From Terasakiispira papahanaumokuakeensis (GTDB lineage: Bacteria > Pseudomonadota > Gammaproteobacteria > Pseudomonadales > Halomonadaceae): a stretch of DNA of 64,000 nt. The notes under the pieces were generated by a model. The model worked only from the letters and a program-made list of their open reading frames with translations, did not search any database and had not been told where the DNA came from. Shown here piece by piece: positions 56,697 to 64,000 of the stretch. The DNA is taken from NCBI RefSeq assembly GCF_001709345.1, contig NZ_MDTQ01000001.1, forward strand, positions 1,339,108-1,403,107. Reading direction: 5' to 3'. Made by a program: the position numbers and the translations under genes. Every line of letters begins with the position of its first letter. The stretch's first letter is position 1.

Positions 56697-58304
56697 TTAC
56701 ATCCGGAAAACCCCGAATGGGCTGTCGGGAATATCGGCATTCATTGCGGCCGAGATGCCGAGCCCCAAAGCATCACGGGTGTTGGCGGGGTCGAGCAGGC
56801 CATCATCCCAAAGCCGAGCAGTGGCGTAGTAAGGATTCCCTTGGGCTTCATATTGCTGGCGGATTGGTGCCATAAAAGCGGCTTTGTCATCATCCGACCA
56901 GGCATTCTCCTGTCGTTCGAACTGTGCCTGTTTCACTTCCGCCAGGACTTGCGCCGCTTGTTCGCCGCCCATGACGGAGATACGTGCATTGGGCCACATC
57001 CACAACAGGTTGGGATCATAGGCGCGGCCACACATGCCGTAGTTGCCCGCGCCGAAACTCCCGCCCATCAGTACCGTAAACTTAGGCACCTGAGCACAGG
57101 CAACGGCATTCACCATTTTGGCCCCGTGCTTGGCAATGCCTTCGTGTTCATAGCGGCTACCGACCATAAAACCGGTAATGTTCTGAAGGAAAATCAGGGG
57201 GATTTTGCGTTGGGTGCAGAGCTGAATAAAGTGCGCCCCTTTCAAGGCGGATTCTGAGAATAAAACACCATTATTGGCGATGATGCCGACAGGATAGCCG
57301 TGTAGATGAGCAAATCCGGTCACCAGTGTTTCGCCATATTGGCGCTTGAATTCATCAAACTCGGAACCATCGACCAGCCGGGCGATGACTTCGCGGGCAT
57401 CAAAAGGTTTGCGCAAGTCTGTGCCGACAATGCCGTAGAGTTCTTCCGGGTCATAGCATGGGGGACGTGCAGGTACCCTTTGTATTGAGCCCTTTTTTTG
57501 CCAATTGAGGCGGGCAATGGCTTGGCGGGCTAACTGTAATGCATGGTCGTCATTCAGTGCATAATGGTCGGCAACGCCCGAGATCCGAGTGTGGACATCG
57601 GCGCCGCCCAACGCCTCGGCCGAGACGATTTCCCCCGTGGCCGCTTTGACCAGCGGTGGGCCTGCCAGAAAGATGGTGCCTTGTGACTTGACGATGATGG
57701 ATTCATCCGCCATCGCCGGGACATAGGCGCCCCCAGCGGTACAGGCCCCCATGACCACCGCAATTTGCGGAATGCCCGCTGCTGAAAGGGTGGCTTGGTT
57801 ATAGAAAATGCGGCCAAAGTGCTCGCGATCGGGAAAGACTTCATCCTGGTGCGGTAAATGAGCCCCACCCGAGTCGACCAGATAAACACAAGGTAATCGA
57901 TGCCGACGGGCCACTTCTTGGGCGCGCAGGTGTTTTTTGACGGTCAAAGGGTAATAGGTGCCCCCCTTGGTGGTGGCATCATTCGCGACAATGACACATT
58001 CAACCCCCTGAATCCGCCCAATGCCCGTGATCAGCCCAGCACTGGGTACTGGATCGTCATAGACCTCCCAGGCGGCGAGCGCAGAGAGCTCCAAAAAAGG
58101 GGCGCCTGGGTCGAGTAAACGCTCAATTCGAGTTCTCGGCAGTTGTTTGCCCCGAGACAAATGACGTTGCTGTGCCCGCTCACCCCCTCCGGCTTGTACT
58201 TGGATCGTGGCCTCTCGCAGCTGATCGAGTAAAAGGCGCATTTGGCGATCTTTTTCGATAAATTCAGCGCTGCGAGTATTGACTTGAGAGGTCAGTCGAC
58301 TCAT
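56697..58304 (-). CDS. liuB: Methylcrotonoyl-CoA carboxylase carboxyltransferase subunit
   Basis: The protein has 535 residues, the usual MCC beta length. Two crotonase-like carboxyltransferase halves: the N-terminal [24 protein letters not shown] (about 148-171) is typical of MCC beta, with [16 protein letters not shown]; the C-terminal half has [27 protein letters not shown] and [17 protein letters not shown]. Works with LiuD. Second gene of the liu operon after liuA (122-bp gap). Confidence 0.96.
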   Translation of the reverse strand: MSRLTSQVNTRSAEFIEKDRQMRLLLDQLREATIQVQAGGGERAQQRHLSRGKQLPRTRIERLLDPGAPFLELSALAAWEVYDDPVPSAGLITGIGRIQGVECVIVANDATTKGGTYYPLTVKKHLRAQEVARRHRLPCVYLVDSGGAHLPHQDEVFPDREHFGRIFYNQATLSAAGIPQIAVVMGACTAGGAYVPAMADESIIVKSQGTIFLAGPPLVKAATGEIVSAEALGGADVHTRISGVADHYALNDDHALQLARQAIARLNWQKKGSIQRVPARPPCYDPEELYGIVGTDLRKPFDAREVIARLVDGSEFDEFKRQYGETLVTGFAHLHGYPVGIIANNGVLFSESALKGAHFIQLCTQRKIPLIFLQNITGFMVGSRYEHEGIAKHGAKMVNAVACAQVPKFTVLMGGSFGAGNYGMCGRAYDPNLLWMWPNARISVMGGEQAAQVLAEVKQAQFERQENAWSDDDKAAFMAPIRQQYEAQGNPYYATARLWDDGLLDPANTRDALGLGISAAMNADIPDSPFGVFRM

Positions 58305-58425
58305 AGAGTTCCACCTTGAACAATGGCCAATGAAATGATGACGTGCTGTCAGTGATCAAGAGACGCGGCTTTATACCTGCGCTCACTAGGCGAGTACCGA
58401 TAAGCGTGTACCGATTCACTGCGTT

Positions 58426-59595
58426 TTATGCCGATTCATTGAATAGTTCTCGGCCGACCAGCATGCGTCGAATTTCACTAGTGCCGGCGCCAATTTCATA
58501 AAGTTTGGCATCGCGCAGCAGGCGGCCGGTGGGGTAATCATTGATATAGCCATTGCCGCCGAGCAGTTGGATACCATCAAGAGCGATTTGTGTGGCTTTT
58601 TCGGCGCAATAGAGGATCACGCCAGCGGCATCTTTTCGGGTGGCTTCACCCCGGTCGCATGCGGCGGCAACGGCATAGAGGTAGGCTTTACAGGCATTCA
58701 TGCTGGTATACATATCGGCCACTTTGCCTTGGACTAACTCAAAAGTGCCAATGGCTTGGCCAAACTGCTCTCTATCGTGAACATAAGGCACAACGATATC
58801 GAGGGTGGCCTGCATAATGCCGGTAGGGCCACCGGCCAGCACGACGCGTTCGAAATTGAGCCCGCTCATCAGTACATCGATGCCCTGGCCTAAACCGCCG
58901 AGCATATTCTCCTCAGGGACATCACAATCCTGGAACACAAGCTCACAAGTGTTGGAGCCTCTCATGCCCAGTTTGTCTAATTTCTGATGGCGGGAGAAGC
59001 CAGGAAAATCGCGCTCTACAATAAAAGCGGTAATGCCGTGTCGGCCTGCATCAGGATTTGTTTTGGCATAGATCACATAAGTGTGTGCATCGGGCCCATT
59101 CGTGATCCACATTTTGTTACCGTTAAGACGGTAGTAATCGCCATGCTTGTCGGCACGGAGTTTCATGCTGACCACATCAGAGCCCGCGCCGGGTTCTGAC
59201 ATCGCCAGTGCGCCAATATGTTCACCGCTGCAAAGTTTAGGTAAATAGCGTTGTTTCTGAGCTTCAGTACCATTGAGCTTGATTTGATTGACGCACAGAT
59301 TGGAGTGGGCGCCGTAAGACAGCGCCACTGAAGCACTGGCACGAGAGATTTCTTCCATGGCGATGCAGTGCGCCAGGTAGCTCATGGCTGATCCGCCATA
59401 AGCCTCGGGCACTGTGATGCCGAGGAGCCCCATGTCTCCAAACTTGCGCCATAAATCGGCAGGGAAGTCATTGCTTTGGTCAATCTCAGCTGCACGCGGC
59501 GCAATTTCTGCATGAGCAAAGTGGTTCACCTGCTCGCGTAGCATGTTGACTTCTTCACCCAGGCCGAAATTCAACTCCTTGTAAAGGGACTTCAT
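58426..59595 (-). CDS. liuA: Isovaleryl-CoA dehydrogenase
   Basis: The protein has 389 residues from ATG 59595 ([16 protein letters not shown]), behind GAGG at 9 bp; the in-frame GTG 9 bp upstream is not used. Acyl-CoA dehydrogenase with [19 protein letters not shown] (FAD/substrate) and [17 protein letters not shown]-terminal [49 protein letters not shown] in parts, including the conserved catalytic Glu of the [15 protein letters not shown]-type loop. First step of the liu pathway: isovaleryl-CoA to methylcrotonyl-CoA. Operator-like palindrome 105 bp upstream. Confidence 0.95.
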   Translation of the reverse strand: MKSLYKELNFGLGEEVNMLREQVNHFAHAEIAPRAAEIDQSNDFPADLWRKFGDMGLLGITVPEAYGGSAMSYLAHCIAMEEISRASASVALSYGAHSNLCVNQIKLNGTEAQKQRYLPKLCSGEHIGALAMSEPGAGSDVVSMKLRADKHGDYYRLNGNKMWITNGPDAHTYVIYAKTNPDAGRHGITAFIVERDFPGFSRHQKLDKLGMRGSNTCELVFQDCDVPEENMLGGLGQGIDVLMSGLNFERVVLAGGPTGIMQATLDIVVPYVHDREQFGQAIGTFELVQGKVADMYTSMNACKAYLYAVAAACDRGEATRKDAAGVILYCAEKATQIALDGIQLLGGNGYINDYPTGRLLRDAKLYEIGAGTSEIRRMLVGRELFNESA

Positions 59596-59699
59596 GGCGA
59601 TCACCTCAATTGACGAGTCAAAAAGAATGTCAGTAGATCAAGCATCATGACATCTTACTGCCTTATTTAAGCAGTAGAATTGTGATGAAAAGCATAGAG

Positions 59700-59723
59700 C
59701 AAGTTTACGTAAACGTAAACTTG
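59700..59723. promoter_or_regulatory. Palindromic operator upstream of liuA (LiuR-like)
   Basis: Two 10-bp perfect arms CAAGTTTACG and CGTAAACTTG around TAAA. It contains TTTACGTAAACGTAAA, which resembles the MerR-type LiuR motif known in other gammaproteobacteria (from memory). No liuR gene is present in this window. Confidence 0.6.
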
Positions 59724-59860
59724 TGATGTCGGCAGAGTAAAGGGTTATGGGCTAGACTTTAGTTAGATATACAGGCGTTAGCCAAGCATTCGGTCATTCG
59801 GCATACGGGCATTAGATAGGTCATCTGACGAAATGACGTCGAAGGTGTATTTTATCTTGA

Positions 59861-59880
59861 AAATGAGAATTGTTCTCAAT
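59861..59880. promoter_or_regulatory. Fur box upstream of the HemS-like gene
   Basis: AAATGAGAATTGTTCTCAAT contains a 7-1-7 inverted repeat TGAGAAT-T-GTTCTCA, close to the Fur consensus. It lies about 120 bp before the heme-degradation gene start. Confidence 0.75.
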
Positions 59881-60001
59881 ATCATAAGCGCATTCATAAC
59901 TCAGCATGTTGAGTTGATCTCGGCTAATTCAATCCGCAATAGGTGGATATGATCGAGATGAGCATGCCAAGAGTTGAAATGTCATGAGAGGGAGGTGTGT
60001 G

Positions 60002-61045
60002 ATGAATCCACAGCAGCTATTGAATATTCACACCCAAGGGCGAGGACTTTGGGCTCAGGGAGAGCCTGCTAGAGCCAGTCTGCCAACAACCGCTCAGCGC
60101 CGAGCGGATATGAGTGAAGGTGAATGGGTCGTTTCTCAGGTCGGGCATGCCACACTCTGGGCGCTGCGCGATCCTGTCTCTGTGATGCGCCGTTTACCCT
60201 TATTGGGGAAGGTTAGAGCCATTCAATCGAATGGGGCGGTCACCCATGAGCTGGTGGGGCGATACCCCGTGCCCAATCTACGTAAAGGGCGACAGCCTGT
60301 AAGCCGTTTTATCGCGACTTCGGGCCTTGATGTGCGTTTGAGTGTGCAGGACTGTTACTGGATGGTTCTGCGTCAATTCCGCCATCGCCATTGGTCGTTA
60401 CAGTTTTTTAATGTTTATGGGCAAGCCTTGCACCAAATCAGAAGTACCCCCCACTCTGACTTTACCGCATGGCAATCTCTGCGTGACGAAATGCAGGATG
60501 TTTCCGGCTGGATACCCGATTTTCTAACGCCCATGAGTGCTCCGCCGGTGGTGACTTTAGTCCCGAGTTGGCAGGATTTTCGTCAGCAATGGATGGCCAA
60601 GGCAGCGCATTATAGTTTGGATCAGCAGTTCAAAAATCATGCGCATGAGCGTTATTCGGGGCTTATTCAGCTGGGGGCCCCGTTAGCCGAACCGATGGCA
60701 TGGCCCAAACTTGAACGCTTATTGCTCGGTGCCCATGCCCGCCATTTATCGTTGCTGGTCACGGCGGGTCAAGCGGGTGCTGTGCAGCGTTATGCCGGTC
60801 CGATTGATCGGTTGCATGCCATTCCTGGTGGTTATTATTTACAGGGCAAGGGGTTCAGTTTGTTCATTGATCATGAGCAGATGGCGGAAGCTTTTATTCT
60901 GCGCCAACCAGGCCCACTGGGGGAGCTGACCGCTATCGAAGTGTATGATCAACAGCAAAAATTAGTGCTACGAATTGAAAGTGCTGATGCTGTCGAGAGC
61001 AGCGAGCCTTTGGAATGGCGACTTCTGGTTGATAGCTTAAGTTAA
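60002..61045 (+). CDS. HemS/HmuS/ChuS-family heme-utilisation protein
   Basis: The protein has 347 residues from ATG 60002, with GGAGG at a 6-bp distance. Duplicated HemS-like domains: WSLQFFNVYGQALHQIRS (about 139-156) in the first half, and GQAGAVQRYAGPIDRLHAIPGGYYLQGKGFSLFIDH in the second, as in GNxGCIQIHxGPV of the family (here with QRY instead of QIH). These proteins bind heme and release iron from it inside the cell. A Fur box upstream suits iron-starvation induction. No heme transporter or TonB gene is present in the window. Confidence 0.85.
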   Translation: MNPQQLLNIHTQGRGLWAQGEPARASLPTTAQRRADMSEGEWVVSQVGHATLWALRDPVSVMRRLPLLGKVRAIQSNGAVTHELVGRYPVPNLRKGRQPVSRFIATSGLDVRLSVQDCYWMVLRQFRHRHWSLQFFNVYGQALHQIRSTPHSDFTAWQSLRDEMQDVSGWIPDFLTPMSAPPVVTLVPSWQDFRQQWMAKAAHYSLDQQFKNHAHERYSGLIQLGAPLAEPMAWPKLERLLLGAHARHLSLLVTAGQAGAVQRYAGPIDRLHAIPGGYYLQGKGFSLFIDHEQMAEAFILRQPGPLGELTAIEVYDQQQKLVLRIESADAVESSEPLEWRLLVDSLS

Positions 61046-61127
61046 TATCATGTGAGCTTGGGTCCGTCCGAGCTTATATCGTCGGTGTGATCATGACGTG
61101 AAACACTGAATGAGCTAATGACTGAAC

Positions 61128-61152
61128 AACAGGAGGCCTTTGGCCTCCTGTT
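61128..61152. terminator. Hairpin between the HemS-like gene and the efflux-pump gene
   Basis: An 11-bp perfect stem AACAGGAGGCC / GGCCTCCTGTT with TTT loop. Only short T tracts follow, so it may serve both convergent genes weakly. Confidence 0.65.
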
Positions 61153-61162
61153 TAACGTCAGG

Positions 61163-61210
61163 TCTTTCCTCTAAATACCTTATCCTCTGAATGTCTTATC
61201 TTCTGAACAT
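61163..61210 (-). repeat. 16-bp tandem repeats, three copies, downstream of the efflux gene
   Basis: Units TCTTTCCTCTAAATAC (variant), CTTATCCTCTGAATGT and CTTATCTTCTGAACAT, ending 1 bp before the MFS stop codon. Confidence 0.8.
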
Positions 61211-61211
61211 C

Positions 61212-62441
61212 TTAATGTGATGCGCTACGGCGAGCTGCCCCCCCTATGCGGTACTCCAAGAGCATAAATCCCCAAGCGACGGCGACACATATCGACATGG
61301 CGGCAATCACTGCAGACAGCGTTTGAGGCAGCATTGTTGATAACCCACTGAGTAGCCCAGCAATAGAGAACTGAACCGCTCCCATGATGGCTGCTGCCGT
61401 GCCACTATTTTTAGGAAAAAACTCTAAGTAAGAGGCTTGGAGATTGGGCGTGATGGCCCCCATGGCGCCGATGGTGATCATCATGCACGGCAAAAATGCC
61501 ATGACGGGACCTTCCTGCCACACGGTGATGGACAGTGCCAATATCCCCATTCCTTGAAGCCCTGTGGCGCACCTGAGGAGAAAGCGTGAGCTTACCCAGT
61601 TCAATAGCCAGCGACTGGTCAGATTGCAGACCATCATAATGACGATATTGGCACCAAATAATAAGGCGAAGGCTTCTTCTGTTTGATCGAAGTGTTGTTG
61701 ATAGATGAAGGATGAATGCGTAATGAAAATCATCATGGTAGTGAAGCAACACGACTGCCAGCCAATAAAAGGCAAGGCGAGGCGGGTGGATAACACACTA
61801 CGATATTGCTGCCAGAGTGATGCACGGTCATGGCCCTCAGCAGGCCGATGAGGATTACCTTGCAGCACAAAGCGAAATAGCAAGGGCATGATCAATAGGG
61901 CATAAACACCCAAGAATAAGAATAAGAGATGCCATGAGCCCAGTTGAAGCAGAAAACTGCCCAGCGTCGGGGCCATTGCGGGCGCAATAATCATAATCAG
62001 GCCGACCATTGAGAACAGGCGCGCGGCCGCTTTGCCGGATGTTCGATCTCTCACTAATGCGGGAATGGACACGAGTACCCAGCCGCCGCCAAAGGCTTGA
62101 AGGACTCTGAATCCCAATAAGCTGTTCAGTGTACTCACCTGGGTCAGTGCAAAGCTGGCCAAGGCAAATAATATGAGCCCGCCGGTCAATATGGGTTTGC
62201 GTCCTAGTCGGTCTGATAAGGCGCCACCGATCAGTTGACTTAATGCCATGGTGAAGACGTAAAACGAAACGCTTAAACCTATATCATCCGTTCCGACATT
62301 CAGATCAGCGGCGATGGCGGGAAAAGCGGGCAGATAAAGGTCAAGCGCTAAGGGCCCAATTGCCAGTGTGAGGGCCAGTACGAATGTCAGTGCTTTATAA
62401 GAAGGGGAAGGGGGCTCGGAAGCGTTGATCATCTGAGACAC
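61212..62441 (-). CDS. Bcr/CflA-family MFS drug-efflux transporter
   Basis: The protein has 409 residues from GTG 62441 (GAGG 5-6 bp upstream); an ATG 9 bp inside is the alternative. Twelve transmembrane helices; the first helices read LALDLYLPAFPAIAADLNV and then the MFS motif A GALSDRLGRKPILTGG (about 76-91) between TM2 and TM3, and the family-typical RVLQAFGGGWVLVSIPALVRD. DHA1 proton antiporters of this type export multiple drugs, bicyclomycin and sulfonamides. Substrate unknown. Transcribed alone. Confidence 0.92.
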   Translation of the reverse strand: MSQMINASEPPSPSYKALTFVLALTLAIGPLALDLYLPAFPAIAADLNVGTDDIGLSVSFYVFTMALSQLIGGALSDRLGRKPILTGGLILFALASFALTQVSTLNSLLGFRVLQAFGGGWVLVSIPALVRDRTSGKAAARLFSMVGLIMIIAPAMAPTLGSFLLQLGSWHLLFLFLGVYALLIMPLLFRFVLQGNPHRPAEGHDRASLWQQYRSVLSTRLALPFIGWQSCCFTTMMIFITHSSFIYQQHFDQTEEAFALLFGANIVIMMVCNLTSRWLLNWVSSRFLLRCATGLQGMGILALSITVWQEGPVMAFLPCMMITIGAMGAITPNLQASYLEFFPKNSGTAAAIMGAVQFSIAGLLSGLSTMLPQTLSAVIAAMSICVAVAWGFMLLEYRIGGAARRSASH

Positions 62442-62565
62442 AGAGACCTCTGGAATTTAGTTGATAAAGTCATCTAATGTATTGTCAGAGTAATGCTCAC
62501 CAGTGTCAACTCAATCTGTTCGATCGGGCATGTGCGGGGACGCATCGTATAGGCCATAACAAACT

Positions 62566-62589
62566 GTGCCAGACCGGTCGGTCTGGCAC
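62566..62589 (-). terminator. Terminator hairpin after the universal stress gene
   Basis: A 10-bp perfect stem GTGCCAGACC / GGTCTGGCAC with GGTC loop. On the minus strand it is followed by AGTTTGTTATG, a modest U-rich tract. Confidence 0.7.
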
Positions 62590-62641
62590 GGAACATCACA
62601 TCGCTGCGCCTCAATGATAAAGGCGATCATATGCTCAGCGA

Positions 62642-63499
62642 TTAGCGCAGCAGCAATAGCGGAATCTGACTCCGGCTGATCATACTGGTGGTGGTGCTGC
62701 CTACTAGAAATTGACGAATACGCGAATGGCCATAAGCTCCCATGACGAGGAGGTCGATGTGGTGCGTCTCGCGATATTCACGCAGTGCCTGATGAATGTC
62801 GCCTTGAAGTAAGGCGCTTTCACATTTAAATCCAGCCGCTTCTAGAACGCCTAAGCCTTCCGCTAAACTCTTGCGGTGCTCATCGGTATCCGTGTTGACC
62901 ATGACCAAATGACAGGCTAAGCCTTTAAATAGGGGGCTGCCGGCCAGCGTTGTCAGTGCCTTGTGTGCGGTGGCACTGCCATCATAAGCGAACATGATCC
63001 GCTCAGGCGCGGTGAACTCAGGCAAGGCGATGAGAATCGGCTGCGTGATGGTTCGAATGACACTTTCCAGTTGGCTGCCAATGGTTTCGCTCATCTTGTC
63101 ATGGGCTTCACCTTGTCGCCCCATGACCAATAAACGCATGTCGTTTTGATCCGCAGTCAAAGTCTCGACCAGGTTGCCATGGCGCTGTCGGGTTGATATC
63201 TGCTGGGCGCCTGCACGGCTCGCGCGGGCCTGGGCCTCATTCAACATGAGCTTGCCTTGTTCTAGCGCCAGGCGATTGCGTTGCTCATCCAGCTCAACCA
63301 TTTTTTCTAATAGATGCGTCTGGGTATCAAGGCCAAGGTTGCCTGAAAGGTTGTGCTGTGATGCTGTCGGAAATTCGCTTTTATCCAGTACATGCAACAG
63401 TGACAGCGGACAATTCAATTGCTGGCTGGCCCAGCTGGCGGCATCACATACGCCAGGGGCCATGCTGGAGCCATCAATGCAGGCGATGACGTTACTCAT
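62642..63499 (-). CDS. Tandem universal stress protein
   Basis: The protein has 285 residues, two Usp domains in one chain. The first ends with LLVMGRQGEAHDKMSETIGSQLESVIRTITQPILI, the second with LLVMGAYGHSRIRQFLVGSTTTSMISRSQIPLLLL; both have the Gx2Gx9G(S/T) ATP-binding pattern. N-terminal VIACIDGSSMAPGV holds the first Asp. Such tandem Usp proteins bind ATP and respond to stress. It sits 32 bp downstream of the SulP gene, a pairing that occurs in other bacteria, and may regulate it. Confidence 0.92.
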   Translation of the reverse strand: MSNVIACIDGSSMAPGVCDAASWASQQLNCPLSLLHVLDKSEFPTASQHNLSGNLGLDTQTHLLEKMVELDEQRNRLALEQGKLMLNEAQARASRAGAQQISTRQRHGNLVETLTADQNDMRLLVMGRQGEAHDKMSETIGSQLESVIRTITQPILIALPEFTAPERIMFAYDGSATAHKALTTLAGSPLFKGLACHLVMVNTDTDEHRKSLAEGLGVLEAAGFKCESALLQGDIHQALREYRETHHIDLLVMGAYGHSRIRQFLVGSTTTSMISRSQIPLLLLR

Positions 63500-63531
63500 T
63501 ATGATCTTCTCCCGAGAGGGTGTAAGAGGGA

Positions 63532-64000
63532 TTAGTGTCCAGACAGCACATCGTCAGAGGCGCCCGCTTTGTCATGAGTACCAAAGCGATCGACAATGGT
63601 GGCACTGGCTTCATTAAGCCCTTTCACTTCAACGGTTGTCCCTTCGCGGCGAAAGCGTAAAACAACTTTATCTAATGCTGAAACCGCGGTGATGTCCCAA
63701 AAGTGAGCTAAAGATACGTCGATGGTGACGCTATCAATGGCTTCTTTAAAGTCAAAGGCACTATTGAACTTCTTCGATGACGCAAAAAAGACCTGACCCG
63801 TGACGGTATAGGTGCGGTGCTGTGTCTGTTCATCCAAATCGCTGCGCACCGCCATGAAATGCGCCACTTTGTTGGCAAAGAACAAGGCTGCCAGTAAGAC
63901 CCCGACAAATACCCCAATGGCCAAGTTATGAGTCGCGACGACCACCACGACTGTTGCGACCATGACCAGGCTTGTCGACAGCGGATGGCTTTTCAGATCT
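63532..64000 (-). CDS. C-terminal part of a SulP-family anion transporter with STAS domain (partial)
   Basis: The frame is open from the window edge to TGA/TAA at 63532. Visible: a last membrane segment with LVMVATVVVVVATHNLAIGVFVGVLLAALFF, then the STAS domain TYTVTGQVFFASSKKF through VTIDVSLAHFWDITAVSALDKVV (anti-sigma-antagonist-like motif). The continuation to the left edge (DLKSHPLSTSL) is in frame, so the first Met seen inside is not the real start. SulP carriers move sulfate, bicarbonate or dicarboxylates. The rest of the gene is outside the window. Followed by the usp gene. Confidence 0.88.
   Translation of the reverse strand, partial: DLKSHPLSTSLVMVATVVVVVATHNLAIGVFVGVLLAALFFANKVAHFMAVRSDLDEQTQHRTYTVTGQVFFASSKKFNSAFDFKEAIDSVTIDVSLAHFWDITAVSALDKVVLRFRREGTTVEVKGLNEASATIVDRFGTHDKAGASDDVLSGH

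Overview
The window reads as a chromosomal segment of a gammaproteobacterium, most likely an Oceanospirillales/Halomonadaceae relative. The basis is the mix of Pseudomonas-type genes (fadBA, thrH, the liuABCDE leucine/isovalerate operon, FAN1 plus Fe-S helicase) with the gene neighbourhoods purB-hflD-mnmA and icd/clpS-clpA. Genus-level placement is inference. No rRNA, tRNA or CRISPR array was seen.

Region 1 (1-10.6 kb) is a type VI secretion (T6SS) accessory locus. It starts with the tail of a probable VgrG spike gene, then a DUF4123 adaptor, a 1115-residue VasX-type pore-forming effector and an exported SEL1-repeat protein that is the likely immunity protein. Behind this intact set lie degraded copies: a frameshifted VasX-like gene with an intact DUF6708 membrane protein (likely its immunity partner), an orphan VasX C-terminal fragment with a frameshifted SEL1 gene, a dead IS5-type transposase, and a third, intact SEL1 gene. 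Long direct repeats (effector membrane region, SEL1 3' ends, downstream spacer) frame variable AT-rich segments, so the region looks like a cassette array that can exchange effector tips together with immunity genes.

Region 2 (10.7-31.5 kb) is core metabolism: a secreted class C-type acid phosphatase, isocitrate lyase (aceA), an acetyltransferase, the minus-strand cluster rluE-nudJ-mnmA-hflD-purB-roxA, the divergent icd gene, clpS-clpA, a SlyA/MarR regulator with a near-consensus SlyA box, fadBA, cysB and thrH. aceA and icd together make the glyoxylate/TCA branch point.

Region 3 (31.5-41.1 kb) is an LPS core/O-antigen assembly cluster: heptosyltransferase waaF, an O-antigen ligase, four further glycosyltransferases (GT2, two GT4, GT90), a YrbL-like kinase-fold protein and LapC/PbgA. 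Region 4 (41.2-47.3 kb) has a Fe-S helicase/FAN1 nuclease pair, a lipocalin lipoprotein, a NikR-like regulator lacking three of four nickel ligands, and an NTF2-fold protein. Region 5 (47.7-52.7 kb) is a five-gene nickel/peptide-type ABC importer with overlapping genes. Region 6 (52.7-59.6 kb) is the liuABCDE operon behind a palindromic operator; a divergent Fur-boxed HemS-like heme gene follows. Region 7 (61.2-64.0 kb) has a Bcr/CflA efflux pump, a tandem universal stress protein and the C-terminal end of a SulP anion transporter cut by the window end.

A feature of the whole window is the frequent short tandem duplication (15-22 bp units, 2-5 copies, plus one perfect 62-bp duplication) in intergenic gaps and at gene ends.
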